A stretch of 64,000 bases of DNA from Nemesobacter sp965249045. GTDB lineage: Bacteria; Desulfobacterota_D; UBA1144; Nemesobacterales; Nemesobacteraceae. Positions 8,317 through 16,643 of the stretch are shown in pieces. How positions within the stretch are numbered: position 1 is the first letter of the stretch; the number at the start of each line of letters is the position of its first letter. Location: NCBI GenBank assembly GCA_965249045.1, contig OZ252213.1:310001-374000 (forward strand). The letters are read 5' to 3'. Below the pieces are notes generated by a model. The model saw nothing but the letters and a program-made list of their open reading frames with translations. It was not told the DNA's origin and did no database searches. The position numbers and the translations under genes were made by a program.

Positions 8317-9087
8317 CTAGTTAGCTATCCAGCCGCCGTCAACCGAAAGTTCCGCTCCCGTCATATACGCTACATTCTCGCTGTCGCAGAGAAAAAGTAC
8401 CGCGTGCGCTATTTCTTCGGGAGTAGCGAAGCGGCCCAGGTGTCCGGTTATAGGCTGAAGTCCCTTCAGGAATTGCTCAAGCTCCGGAGGTGAATCATCA
8501 AGGAAAGCCACCACCATTGGAGTCAAGGTAGTACCGGGACATATGGAGTTTACCCTGATGCCGTTTGCCCCATACTCAAGGGCCATGCTTCTTGTAAGCT
8601 GCGACACCGCTCCTTTACTAGAGTTGTACGCCGCTGTGCCCGGTATGGCCTTAATTCCCAGTATGGAGGAATTGTTAATTATCGTTCCTCCTCCATGTTC
8701 GATCATGTGCGGAATTGAGAATTTGGACATCAGAAAAGTGCCCCTTACGTTAATAGCGAACACCTGGTCCCAGTCCTCAACAGAGGTTTCGTGAGTAATA
8801 GCAAGAGGAAGTACCCCGGCGTTATTAAACAGTATGTCAATTTTGCCGAAAAGCTCTATGGCGTGCTCAACCGCATCCTTGCAGTCCTGCTCCTTTGACA
8901 CGTCGCTCACAAGATACTCTATTCTGCCGGGAGCGTCCTTGCCCAGTTCGGCAGCTTCCACGAGAGTACTTTCAGTCCTGCCGGTTATCAGAACATCGGC
9001 GCCCTCGTTCGCGAAAAGAAGCGCCGTGACTTGTCCTATTCCCAAGCTCCCGCCCGTGATTATCGTAGATTTACCCTTAAGTTTCAT
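8317..9087 (-). CDS. SDR family NAD(P)-dependent oxidoreductase
   Basis: This is a classical short-chain dehydrogenase/reductase of 256 residues. It has the cofactor motif TGGSLGIG (about 11-18), NNAG (about 88-91), the catalytic Ser in NNSSILG and YNSSKG (Tyr-x3-Lys, about 154-159). A C-terminal PEEIAHAVLFLCDSE...GAELSVDGGW is typical of the FabG-like branch. The substrate cannot be inferred; a FabG-like or sugar/alcohol dehydrogenase role is equally possible. It is a single gene converging on the ispH transcript. Its upstream region contains tRNA-Glu on the same strand. Confidence 0.88.
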   Translation of the reverse strand: MKLKGKSTIITGGSLGIGQVTALLFANEGADVLITGRTESTLVEAAELGKDAPGRIEYLVSDVSKEQDCKDAVEHAIELFGKIDILFNNAGVLPLAITHETSVEDWDQVFAINVRGTFLMSKFSIPHMIEHGGGTIINNSSILGIKAIPGTAAYNSSKGAVSQLTRSMALEYGANGIRVNSICPGTTLTPMVVAFLDDSPPELEQFLKGLQPITGHLGRFATPEEIAHAVLFLCDSENVAYMTGAELSVDGGWIAN

Positions 9088-9242
9088 TGCATGTCTCCTT
9101 GGTGTTTATTGAGGCAAAAACCCCGCCCCAAGGTTAGTTTAAACATCATGGGTAGTCGCGTCAATTCTCAGGTGACTTTTTTCGTTGTCCCATATGCAAG
9201 GGACAGAAAAGAAGGAGAACTTCGTCGAAAAAAAAGCGGAAT

Positions 9243-9318
9243 TGGTAGCCCCAACGGGATTCGAACCCGTGTTTCAGCCTTGAGAGGGCTGCGTCCTAAA
9301 CCCCTAGACGATGGGGCC
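9243..9318 (-). tRNA. tRNA-Glu (anticodon CUC)
   Basis: The minus strand folds as a full cloverleaf. The acceptor arm is GGCCCCA paired with TGGGGCT (one G-U), the D arm GTCTAGGGGTTTAGGAC, the anticodon stem CAGCC/GGCTG around loop CTCTCAA (anticodon CTC), and the T arm GGGTTCGAATCCC. The discriminator A is followed by an encoded CCA (9243-9245). Confidence 0.95.
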
Positions 9319-9491
9319 AAACTCAAAGAAACTATCAAACTATCATAAAAAGAGTTCGATTTCAAAAAATGTGGCATGAAAGTACGATTAAAACCTGACC
9401 CGGTTCCGTGTGGTTTTTCGCCGGGAATATGCTGTATAATTAACCCACGGCGAAAACAGCCTTACCGAAACCCCTGACCGAAAAAACGAAC

Positions 9492-10277
9492 ATGAAAACA
9501 CACGCAATCGAGGCAGAGCTTCAAAACGGGAAAAACATTTTCTCAAAAAGCACCTACGACGCGGTTCTTTTCGATCTTGACGGAGTGATTACAACAACCG
9601 AAAAGATTCACTCGGCCTGCTGGAAAAAAACGTTCGACGAGTTTCTTCGCGCCTGGGCAACCGAGCGGGGGGGAAACTTCATTCCCTTCAGCGAAACGGC
9701 CGATTACCTTGAGCATGTAGACGGCAAACCCCGCTATGAAGGCGTACGCTGTTTTCTGCTCTCGCGCGGAATAAAACTTCCCGAGGGTAATAGAAGTTCC
9801 CCTCCGGGCGAGTTGTCTGTTTTCGGACTCGGAAACCGGAAGAACCAGTTGTTTAAGGAAACTCTTGGAAAAGATTCGCTTGGGGTCTACGAAACATCCG
9901 TCGCGCTTGCGCGCCATCTCAAGGAAGCCGGGTTTCGCCTGGCAGTCGTATCTTCAAGCAGAAACTGCCGGGCCGTGATGAAGGCCACGGAAATAGAAAA
10001 CCTTTTCGAGGTTACAGTTGACGGGGTCACGGCGGCCGAAAAAAATCTTCGGGGAAAGCCTGAGCCGGATACGTTTATTGAGGCCGCTTCGGCGCTTGGA
10101 AGCGAGCCTCAAAGGAGTATCGTTATTGAGGATGCGGCTGCCGGAGTTGCAGCGGGCGCGCGGGGGGGCTTCGGACTCGTAATCGGCGTCGCGAGAAAGC
10201 GAAACGAAAAAGAGCTGCTTTCAAACGGGGCAGATGTAGTCGTCAGCGACCTAGGAGAGCTCGAGTTTGGAGGATAG
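9492..10277 (+). CDS. HAD-superfamily hydrolase, beta-phosphoglucomutase-like
   Basis: The 261-residue protein has the HAD nucleophile motif VLFDLDGVITTTE (about 25-37). It also has a cap region starting HSACWKKTFDEFL, the motif II serine in AVVSSSRN, the Lys in RGKPEPDTF and the acidic motif IVIEDAAAGVAAG. The DGVI-TTTE-H pattern and cap are those of beta-phosphoglucomutase-type HADs. It is followed 17 bases later by a GH65 phosphorylase. Such enzymes release beta-glucose-1-phosphate, which a beta-PGM converts to glucose-6-phosphate, so the pair makes biochemical sense. A TATAAT at 9435-9440 is a plausible promoter element. Confidence 0.85.
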   Translation: MKTHAIEAELQNGKNIFSKSTYDAVLFDLDGVITTTEKIHSACWKKTFDEFLRAWATERGGNFIPFSETADYLEHVDGKPRYEGVRCFLLSRGIKLPEGNRSSPPGELSVFGLGNRKNQLFKETLGKDSLGVYETSVALARHLKEAGFRLAVVSSSRNCRAVMKATEIENLFEVTVDGVTAAEKNLRGKPEPDTFIEAASALGSEPQRSIVIEDAAAGVAAGARGGFGLVIGVARKRNEKELLSNGADVVVSDLGELEFGG

Positions 10278-10287
10278 GGGGGGGGGG
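10277..10287 (+). repeat. 11-G homopolymer between the HAD stop and the GH65 start
   Basis: Eleven consecutive G residues begin with the last base of the HAD stop codon TAG and end seven bases before the GH65 ATG at 10295. The run occupies the place of the ribosome-binding site, so length changes by slippage could alter translation of the phosphorylase. Confidence 0.8.
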
Positions 10288-10294
10288 AATCGAC

Positions 10295-12688
10295 ATGATA
10301 AAAAGAGAGAAAAAGGGCATATACACGGCGCGGCACATATATTCCCCGGATCCGTGGAAGATAACCGAAAAGCAGTTTTATCCTGAACTGATCGGACTTG
10401 CGGAAACCATCTTCTGCACTTCAAACGGCTACATAGGAATGCGGGGAGCTTTTGAAGAGGGGAAGCCCAACTATCAGAATTTCACTATAGTCAACGGTTT
10501 TTACGAATCATGGCCCATCATATACGGAGAGGAGGCCTTCGGTTTCACGAAGATGGGACAAACCATAGTGAACGTCCCGGACTCAAAGATAATCAAGCTT
10601 TACGTGGACGATGAACCCTTTTACATGCCAACAGCTACCCTTCTTCACTTCGAGCGGTTCCTTGACATGAGAAACGGTGTGGTCGAGAGAAACCTCATAT
10701 GGGAAATGTTCTCAGGAAAACAGATATCGATAAGGTCGAAAAGACTGGTTTCAATGGAGCACCGCCACCTCGCCGCCATATCTTATGAAGTAACGGTCCT
10801 TAACGATAAGGCCCCCGTGATCATATCTTCGGAAATAATCAACCACGAAAACTACGCAGAAGGTGAGGAAGAACTGCAGGGGCAAGGTAACGGAGGAGAT
10901 CCGCGAAGGGCAAGCAGGCTTGAACACCGGGTTCTGGAACCGTGCCTGAACGATGTGCAGGACACAAGCGTGATTCTCTGCCACTCAACCCGAAACAGCA
11001 AGATGACTATCACCGCGGGAATTGAACACACGCTAGAGACAAACTGCGATTTTTCCTATACAAGCAGGGCGGCAGATGACCGCGGAAAAGTGGTTTTCAT
11101 GGTCGATGCACGCAAGGGAGAACCAATAAGTCTTACCAAGTACATGACATATCACACAACCAGAACCGCGCCGCACACAAACGAGGAGCTTCGAGAGAGG
11201 GCGAGAAGAAGCCTTAAAAGAGCCAAAAAGTTCGGGTTCTCAGATCTGCTTGAGGGGCAGCGCAAGTATCTCGATGAATTCTGGGACAGAAGCGACGTGC
11301 GCGTGGAGATGGACAGCGATGAGCAGACCGTGTCTTTTCAGCAGGCGCTAAGATTCAGCCTTTTCCAGATGTATCAGTCGTCGGTAAGGGTTGAAGGAGC
11401 CGGGGTGCCGTCCAAGGGACTGACCGGAGCGGGTTATGACGGTCACTACTTCTGGGACATGGAAATATACTTGATGCCTTTTCTCATCTATACCTCGCCG
11501 ATAATCGCCGAGAACCTTCTTAAGTTTCGCTACAGCATGCTTGATAAGTCGAGGGAATACGCAAGGAGGCTTAACCAGAAAGGAGCGATGTTTCCCTGGA
11601 GAACCATAAACGGGGAAGAGGCATCTGCTTACTACGCGGCTGGAACCGCACAGTACCATATAAATGCCGATATAGTCTATGCGCTGAGAAAATACGTAAA
11701 CGTAACGGGAAACCACGATTTCGTCTCCAAGTACGGAGCAGAAATTCTGATTGAAACGGCTAGGCTCTGGAGCGACCTTGGATTCTACTCAAACTCTGGA
11801 GAAGGAAAATTCGAAATACACGGCGTTACGGGCCCGGATGAGTATAACACTGTGGTAAACAACAATACGTATACGAATCTCATGGCCCGGGAGAACCTAA
11901 GACTCGCCGCCGCCACTATAGAAAAACTCAAGGAAACCGAACCCGAGCTTTTCAAAAGCCTCGCCCACAAAACCGACTTCCGCGCCTCGGAAATCAAGGG
12001 CTGGGAAAAAGCTGCCCGGCTCATGTACATACCGTATGACGAAAAACTCGGAATCCATCCTCAGGACAACTATTTTCTCAATAAGGAAAAATGGGATTTT
12101 GAAAATGTGCCGGAAGATAAATATCCGGTACTACTACACTACCATCCGCTGGTCATTTACCGCCATAAGGTGATTAAGCAATCAGATCTCGTGCTCGCAA
12201 TGTTCCTTCTAGAAAAGGAGTTCTCGCAGGAGGAGAAAAGACGGAACTTCGATTACTACGATCCTCTCACCACGGGAGACTCCTCGCTTTCAGCGTGTAT
12301 ACAGGGAATAGTGGCCGCCAAGGTCGGACACATGGACAAGGCGATGGAATACGCGGAATACGCGGTTTTCATGGATCTCGGAGACATGGGACGAAACACC
12401 GTTGACGGCTGCCACATAGCCTCCATGGGGGGAACGTGGATGATGTTTGTCTTCGGATTCGCCGGGCTCGCCAACACGGGGGGGAAACCCAAGTTTTCTC
12501 CCAGTCTGCCCAAAGAAATGCTGAGGCTCGATTTTTCCATCACAATTCTGGGGAATCTGATAGAGGTGGACTTAAACCACTCGGAAGCCAGATACACTCT
12601 TAAAGATGGAGACGGAATAGCGCTTTGTCACGCGGGAGTCGATTTTGAAATTTCCCCGGACAACCCGACATTCACAACGAAAATCTGA
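10295..12688 (+). CDS. Glycoside hydrolase family 65 disaccharide phosphorylase
   Basis: At 797 residues this matches GH65 inverting phosphorylases (trehalose, maltose, kojibiose or nigerose phosphorylase). These cleave an alpha-glucosyl disaccharide with phosphate to beta-glucose-1-phosphate and glucose. Recognisable segments are an N-terminal domain with ETIFCTSNGYIGMRG and the barrel segment GHYFWDMEIYLMPF. They also include MFPWRTINGEEAS, the catalytic acid in TGPDEYNTVVNNN, HPLVIYRHKVIKQSD and the phosphate-binding CHIASMGGTWM. Trehalose phosphorylase is a reasonable guess but specificity is not readable. It lies 17 bases after the beta-PGM-like HAD gene and is probably translated with it. 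The ribosome-binding site is an unusual poly-G run. Confidence 0.9.
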   Translation: MIKREKKGIYTARHIYSPDPWKITEKQFYPELIGLAETIFCTSNGYIGMRGAFEEGKPNYQNFTIVNGFYESWPIIYGEEAFGFTKMGQTIVNVPDSKIIKLYVDDEPFYMPTATLLHFERFLDMRNGVVERNLIWEMFSGKQISIRSKRLVSMEHRHLAAISYEVTVLNDKAPVIISSEIINHENYAEGEEELQGQGNGGDPRRASRLEHRVLEPCLNDVQDTSVILCHSTRNSKMTITAGIEHTLETNCDFSYTSRAADDRGKVVFMVDARKGEPISLTKYMTYHTTRTAPHTNEELRERARRSLKRAKKFGFSDLLEGQRKYLDEFWDRSDVRVEMDSDEQTVSFQQALRFSLFQMYQSSVRVEGAGVPSKGLTGAGYDGHYFWDMEIYLMPFLIYTSPIIAENLLKFRYSMLDKSREYARRLNQKGAMFPWRTINGEEASAYYAAGTAQYHINADIVYALRKYVNVTGNHDFVSKYGAEILIETARLWSDLGFYSNSGEGKFEIHGVTGPDEYNTVVNNNTYTNLMARENLRLAAATIEKLKETEPELFKSLAHKTDFRASEIKGWEKAARLMYIPYDEKLGIHPQDNYFLNKEKWDFENVPEDKYPVLLHYHPLVIYRHKVIKQSDLVLAMFLLEKEFSQEEKRRNFDYYDPLTTGDSSLSACIQGIVAAKVGHMDKAMEYAEYAVFMDLGDMGRNTVDGCHIASMGGTWMMFVFGFAGLANTGGKPKFSPSLPKEMLRLDFSITILGNLIEVDLNHSEARYTLKDGDGIALCHAGVDFEISPDNPTFTTKI

Positions 12689-12729
12689 AAACCCGTTACG
12701 GCTTTGCTCTAAGCACGGATCTGAGACAA

Positions 12730-13719
12730 ATGGGCTTTGAACTGGAGAAAAAGGTGGGTTTGGGCGCGGTAACCAAAGCGGCAAGGGCCTGCGCGCAAAT
12801 GAGCGGGGAACCCGAGTTCCGCGAAGCACTTTATAAAACTGATGATTCTCCGGTCACCCTTGCGGATTTTTTCGTGCAGGCGTTAATAAACGAGGAACTC
12901 ACGGCCGCTTTCCCCGAAATTCCCATAGTCGCCGAAGAATCTTCCCTTTGTCTTGAGGGCGGTTGCGGGGAAAAGCTCAGAAATCATCTTGGGAGACTTC
13001 TGCCCGAAAAAAACTCAGACGAAATACTGCATATCATCAATAGAGGAAATCACGGAGGCGGAGGCCATGGGAATTTCTGGACGCTTGATCCGATTGACGG
13101 AACCAGAGGCTTTCTCGCGAAACGCCAGTACGCAATCGCGCTTGCGCTGATTGAGGATGGAAAAGTCGTTCTCGGAATCCTGGGGTGTCCGGAACTGGGA
13201 CCGGACGCAAGCGGTAGCACAGGCGGAGAAAAGGGATTTATCTTCTTTGCCGAAAAGGGACTGGGTTCCTACCAAGTCGGACTCTCGGGGGGCACGCAGA
13301 CGCGCATTTCGGTATCAGGCGTTAAAAAAGCCTCGGACTCCATCATGTGCGAATCGGTTAAAGCTCCGGATTCATCCTATGAATTCTCGGGAAAAATCGC
13401 CCGGTTCCTTGATATAAGCGCAAAACCTCTAAGAATGGACAGCCAGTGCAAATACGCAGTTTTAGCCAGGGGAGACACTTCCATTTACCTTCGCCCGCCG
13501 TCGCAAAAAGACTACAAGGAAAACATATGGGACCACGCAGCGGGCTACATAATCGTCAAGGAAGCCGGAGGAACTGTTACGGACTCTTCAGGTAAACCGC
13601 TTGATTTCTCCGTCGGCAAAAAACTCCACGAAAACAAAGGGATCTTAGCGACAAACGGTGCCATCCACGAAGCAGTCTTGCAGGCGGTAAAAAAAACCGT
13701 TTCCCGAAAAAACATATAA
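12730..13719 (+). CDS. 3'(2'),5'-bisphosphate nucleotidase / inositol-monophosphatase family (HAL2-like)
   Basis: The 329-residue protein belongs to the lithium-sensitive Mg-dependent phosphatase superfamily. Metal ligands are visible as VAEES (about 75-79), LDPIDGTRGF (about 119-128) and, near the C-terminus, IWDHAAG. The DPIDGTRGF form is that of HAL2/CysQ-type enzymes, which remove the 3' phosphate from PAP, the by-product of sulfate assimilation and sulfotransfer. Long length and the GGHGNFWTLDPIDGT context fit HAL2 better than inositol phosphatase. It follows the GH65 gene by 41 bases, so it may share its transcript, although a role with sugar phosphates cannot be excluded. Confidence 0.82.
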   Translation: MGFELEKKVGLGAVTKAARACAQMSGEPEFREALYKTDDSPVTLADFFVQALINEELTAAFPEIPIVAEESSLCLEGGCGEKLRNHLGRLLPEKNSDEILHIINRGNHGGGGHGNFWTLDPIDGTRGFLAKRQYAIALALIEDGKVVLGILGCPELGPDASGSTGGEKGFIFFAEKGLGSYQVGLSGGTQTRISVSGVKKASDSIMCESVKAPDSSYEFSGKIARFLDISAKPLRMDSQCKYAVLARGDTSIYLRPPSQKDYKENIWDHAAGYIIVKEAGGTVTDSSGKPLDFSVGKKLHENKGILATNGAIHEAVLQAVKKTVSRKNI

Positions 13720-13826
13720 GTTAGCAGACCAAATTTCACTCAAGCGAAAAAACGGCATTTCCCGAATCCGGTTTAACTGAAGTCCCCTAAAAAGTTATTT
13801 TTACACTTCACCGGACTTACAAGCAT

Positions 13827-13860
13827 AATTATTGGGAATTATATACATAACTACACATAT
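13827..13860 (+). repeat. Inverted repeat arm of the tnpB element (3' end of tnpB)
   Basis: This arm is the reverse complement of 16609-16643 with about five differences over 34 positions. It includes the GGGAATTATATAC motif (13834-13846) found near the other tnpB start and at two further intergenic places. The tnpB stop codon (13851-13853) lies inside it. Confidence 0.7.
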
Positions 13861-14671
13861 ACTATTCTTGGCCGAACGGGAGTACTCTCCCGCTTATCTT
13901 CCACCCTTCCGGCCATGCGGCTAAGATTCCCGCCCGCAATCGAGAGACCCCGATGAAGGATATTTAATGCTGCGTTTACATCCCTGTCTGCCTCGTATCC
14001 GCATGAGCATTTATGCGTTCGCACAGACAGGTCTTTTTTTACCATTGCTCCGCAACTTGAGCACTTCTGCGAAGTATTCTTGGGATTCACATACACCATC
14101 TTAACGCCAGCACTTTCAGCCTTCTCGCTAAGCAGGGTCATGAATTTGCCCCAAGTCTGTTCCGAAATGCTCTTTGCCAAATGTCTGTTGCCAAGCATGT
14201 CTTTTGTCTTTAGTTTTTCTACTGCTATGAAGTCGTACATCTTGGTTAACTCCGATGTTAACCTATGCAGATAGTTCCTCTCCCCGTCCGTGAGTCTCTG
14301 CCATTCCTTCGCGAGCAACGAGACAGCCTTTCTCCTGTTGTTTGACCCTTTAACCTTTCGGGACACGGAGCGTTGCAGTCGTATCAGTTTCTTTCTGTCC
14401 ATCTCTCGCTTCTCTACAGCCTCTCCATTGCTCATAGTCAAACGCTTCGATATGCCTGCGTCTATGCCTACGGGATTGCTTATCTCTTTGGAAGGTTCTA
14501 CGTCCGTCAGTTCGTAGGATAACGCCACTTCCGTGCGCAACGGCTTTCTTGTAATCCGTATTGCCTTGAGCAGACCATTCGGAGGAAATTCTCGGGATGG
14601 TTTTAACTCTATCCGAGGAAGTCCCTTGACCTTAATCACAAGCTTGTTTCCTTCCTGCTTGAGCATTCGCC

Positions 14672-16209
14672 GAGATATATGCAAATCTGGTGTTCAAGGA
14701 CATGATCAAGCGGCGACCTGATCGTCTGTCGTCACCTCCGCTGTTTTCTCTGTTGTCTCTTCGATCCCATCTCTGAACTTCACTCCCGTTATCACTTTCG
14801 CCAGGAAATCAAACCCGTTAATTTTGCGCCAGTTCTTCTCCGCGCACATCCCCAGCTTGAATATCATGTGCAACATGCCCTCGGAACTCAGACAGCCTTT
14901 GCAGCGTCTGGTCCGATGCCGTATTGTGCCGAAGGCCGACTCAATCGGGTTCGTTGTCCGAATGCTCCGCCAGTGGTTGGCGGGAAAGTCGTAAAACGCC
15001 AGCAACTCCTCCCTGTCCTTCACAAGGCACTGTGCCGCTCTCGGGTACTTGTCTTCATATGTCTTCAAGAACAGATCAAAGGCCCTCTCCGCGTCTTCCT
15101 TTGTCTCCGCCTGCCAGATATCATGCAGCTGCCTCTTGGCCTTGGGCTGGGAGGACTTGGGCAGGTAGTTGAGTACGTTCATTGTTTTGTGCACCCAGCA
15201 GCGCTGCTGACGGGTTTCTCCGTAAACCTCTTCAAGAGCGGGCCAAAACCCAAGCGCTCCATCTCCAACAGCAAGCTTCGGGGCTTCCTTCATCCCACGC
15301 CCTTTGAGATTCACCAATACCTCACGCCAGCTCTGCTTTGATTCTCGCACACCGTCTTCGATAGCCAGGAAGTGCTTCTCCCCACGTTCGTTTACCCCTA
15401 TGACCACCAGCACGCACAACCGAGGGTTATCTCCTCGTATGTTGCTGTATATGCCGTCTACCCATATATACACCCAGCGACCCTCGCTCAAATCCCCGGT
15501 CCTCCAGGTACCGTATTGCTCGGCCCACTGTTTTTTGAGCCGCGACACCGTGCTTTGCGAAAGCCCCCTGGCCTCAGGCCCGATCAGCGCCTCTAGCGCA
15601 GGCCCCATCTCCCCGGTGGATACTCCCTTCAGATACAGCCAAGGCAAAGCCGCCTCAAGCGTCGCGGCCTTGCGCACATAGGGAGGCACCAATACCGAGT
15701 GGAAAGTGACGGGTTCCCCGTCCTTGGACCTCACCTTGGGAACTCGTACCTTCACGGGACCAATGCCGGTCTGTATCTCCCGCTCGGGCAGGTATCCGTT
15801 GCGCACAACCGCGACTCTCCCATTGTCCAGAAGACGATCCTCGTATTGCTTGAGGAACTCTTCGAGCTCGCACCGCACGGCTGTGCCGAGAAGAAACCGG
15901 GCGCCCTCTCTCAACATCTCGCTGAGGGGGTCAGCAACCGCCCCGGGGCCTTGAAGCCCGTTTCCCATGTGTCCGTCAAGCTTCAATTCTTTGGCAACCG
16001 CTCTCTGTCTTTCTGAGTGGACAAATTTGCTGAACAGTCCGTTCAATGAATCGATTGTCTCTTTTTGACCTTTGAGGTCAAAAACTTTATCCTTCTTGCC
16101 CATAGTGGCGTATCCTCCTATTGGTTGTTTTTTTGAACTCAAACAACAAATCAACCGGATACGCCGCTTTTTTTCAAATCACTCTGAACACCAGATTTAG
16201 TTATAACTC
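14672..16209 (-). mobile_element. IS256-family (Mutator-type) insertion sequence, 1538 bp
   Basis: The ends are imperfect inverted repeats of about 25 bases: both begin GAG, share TATA at positions 5-8 and share AAATCTGGTGTTCA at positions 12-25. The 9-bp direct repeat GCATTCGCC flanks it at 14663-14671 and 16210-16218, the target-duplication size expected for IS256. It encodes one DDE transposase. Excision on paper restores the host tnpB exactly, so the insertion is precise and probably fairly recent. Confidence 0.93.
14706..16103 (-). CDS. IS256-family transposase
   Basis: This DDE transposase has 465 residues from the chosen ATG at 16103, which has GGAGG ten bases upstream; the frame remains open to 16154 without a better start. 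The catalytic triad is visible: Asp in YIWVDGIYSNIRGDN, Asp in LAVGDGALGFW and Glu in TTNPIESAFGTIRHRT. The intervening QQRCWVHKTMNVLNYLPK is the C/D-x-H helix typical of the Mutator/IS256 superfamily. The gene is complete, so the element is probably competent. It lies in the same orientation as the tnpB it interrupts. Confidence 0.95.
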   Translation of the reverse strand: MGKKDKVFDLKGQKETIDSLNGLFSKFVHSERQRAVAKELKLDGHMGNGLQGPGAVADPLSEMLREGARFLLGTAVRCELEEFLKQYEDRLLDNGRVAVVRNGYLPEREIQTGIGPVKVRVPKVRSKDGEPVTFHSVLVPPYVRKAATLEAALPWLYLKGVSTGEMGPALEALIGPEARGLSQSTVSRLKKQWAEQYGTWRTGDLSEGRWVYIWVDGIYSNIRGDNPRLCVLVVIGVNERGEKHFLAIEDGVRESKQSWREVLVNLKGRGMKEAPKLAVGDGALGFWPALEEVYGETRQQRCWVHKTMNVLNYLPKSSQPKAKRQLHDIWQAETKEDAERAFDLFLKTYEDKYPRAAQCLVKDREELLAFYDFPANHWRSIRTTNPIESAFGTIRHRTRRCKGCLSSEGMLHMIFKLGMCAEKNWRKINGFDFLAKVITGVKFRDGIEETTEKTAEVTTDDQVAA

Positions 16210-16608
16210 GCATTCGCCAGCACTGATCGTTTATCTCTATCGTTCGCCAACGCCGACTGCTCTTGAAACGGGGGAAGCCTCCATGCTTAAAGAACCGCTT
16301 GTATGCCTTGTGAAGCCTGGACAATGCGCCGCGGAACACAATAGTGGAAACAGCCTCATACTCCGGCAACTCCGCCCTGACCTCGGTGAGTTCCTTGCAC
16401 TGGTCATAATACGAGCGGCCCTCGCCTGTCTTCTTGTAGCAGTCAATGCGAGACTCCAAACCTGCATTGTACAGTTCAGTGCACATGCGGAAAACTTGAG
16501 ACAGTCTCTCATGACCTGACCTCGAGACCCTCACTCGACATTTGTAAGTCCTTACCATTACTGTATATTATACCTCATTGCCCAGTTGTTTTCATGGTCG
16601 TTATCTGA

Positions 16609-16643
16609 ATCTGTGTAGTTATGTATATAAGTCCCCAATTATT
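16609..16643 (-). repeat. Inverted repeat arm of the tnpB element (uppP side)
   Basis: This is the partner of 13827-13860. It contains the stop codon of uppP (16639-16641), so the element end and the gene end are fused. The 65 bases between this arm and the tnpB ATG at 16558 are the element's leader. Confidence 0.7.

Larger units (their letters stand above)
13851..16558 (-). pseudogene. tnpB: TnpB family RNA-guided nuclease, interrupted by an IS256-family element
   Basis: The 5' part runs from ATG 16558 to 16210 and the 3' part from 14662 to the TAG at 13851. Removing the IS and one copy of the 9-bp duplication joins them in frame (DQCWRM then LKQEGNK), giving 386 codons, a normal TnpB length. 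The parts carry the N-terminal helix-turn-helix region (FRMCTELYNAGLESR) and the RuvC-like residues: Asp in GIDAGISK, Glu in IAVEKLKTKDM and Asp in DRDVNAALNI. A zinc ribbon is present with cysteines in CSSCG and CSCGYEADRD. All catalytic residues appear intact, so disruption by the insertion is the only visible defect. TnpB proteins are guided by an RNA from the element's right end; that RNA would overlap the 3' end here. Confidence 0.92.
13827..16643 (-). mobile_element. tnpB-only element with inverted terminal repeats, carrying a nested IS256-family IS
   Basis: The element is bounded by two ~34-base inverted arms, 13827-13860 and 16609-16643. They share TATATACATAACTACACA exactly and differ mainly near the outer tip. 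It encodes one broken tnpB and no Y1 or serine transposase, so it could only move with help in trans, like other IS1341-type elements. The left arm contains the tnpB stop codon and the right arm contains the uppP stop codon, so the element sits directly against uppP. Inverted ends are unusual for IS200/IS605 relatives. Confidence 0.65.

Noticed and set aside
16151..16558. Stand-alone short protein upstream of the IS256 transposase
   Set aside because: It is the 5' part of tnpB; its last residues are encoded by IS sequence beyond the target repeat.
13720..16640. Composite transposon or genomic island
   Set aside because: The flanks are ordinary housekeeping genes, with no cargo other than the transposase and tnpB.
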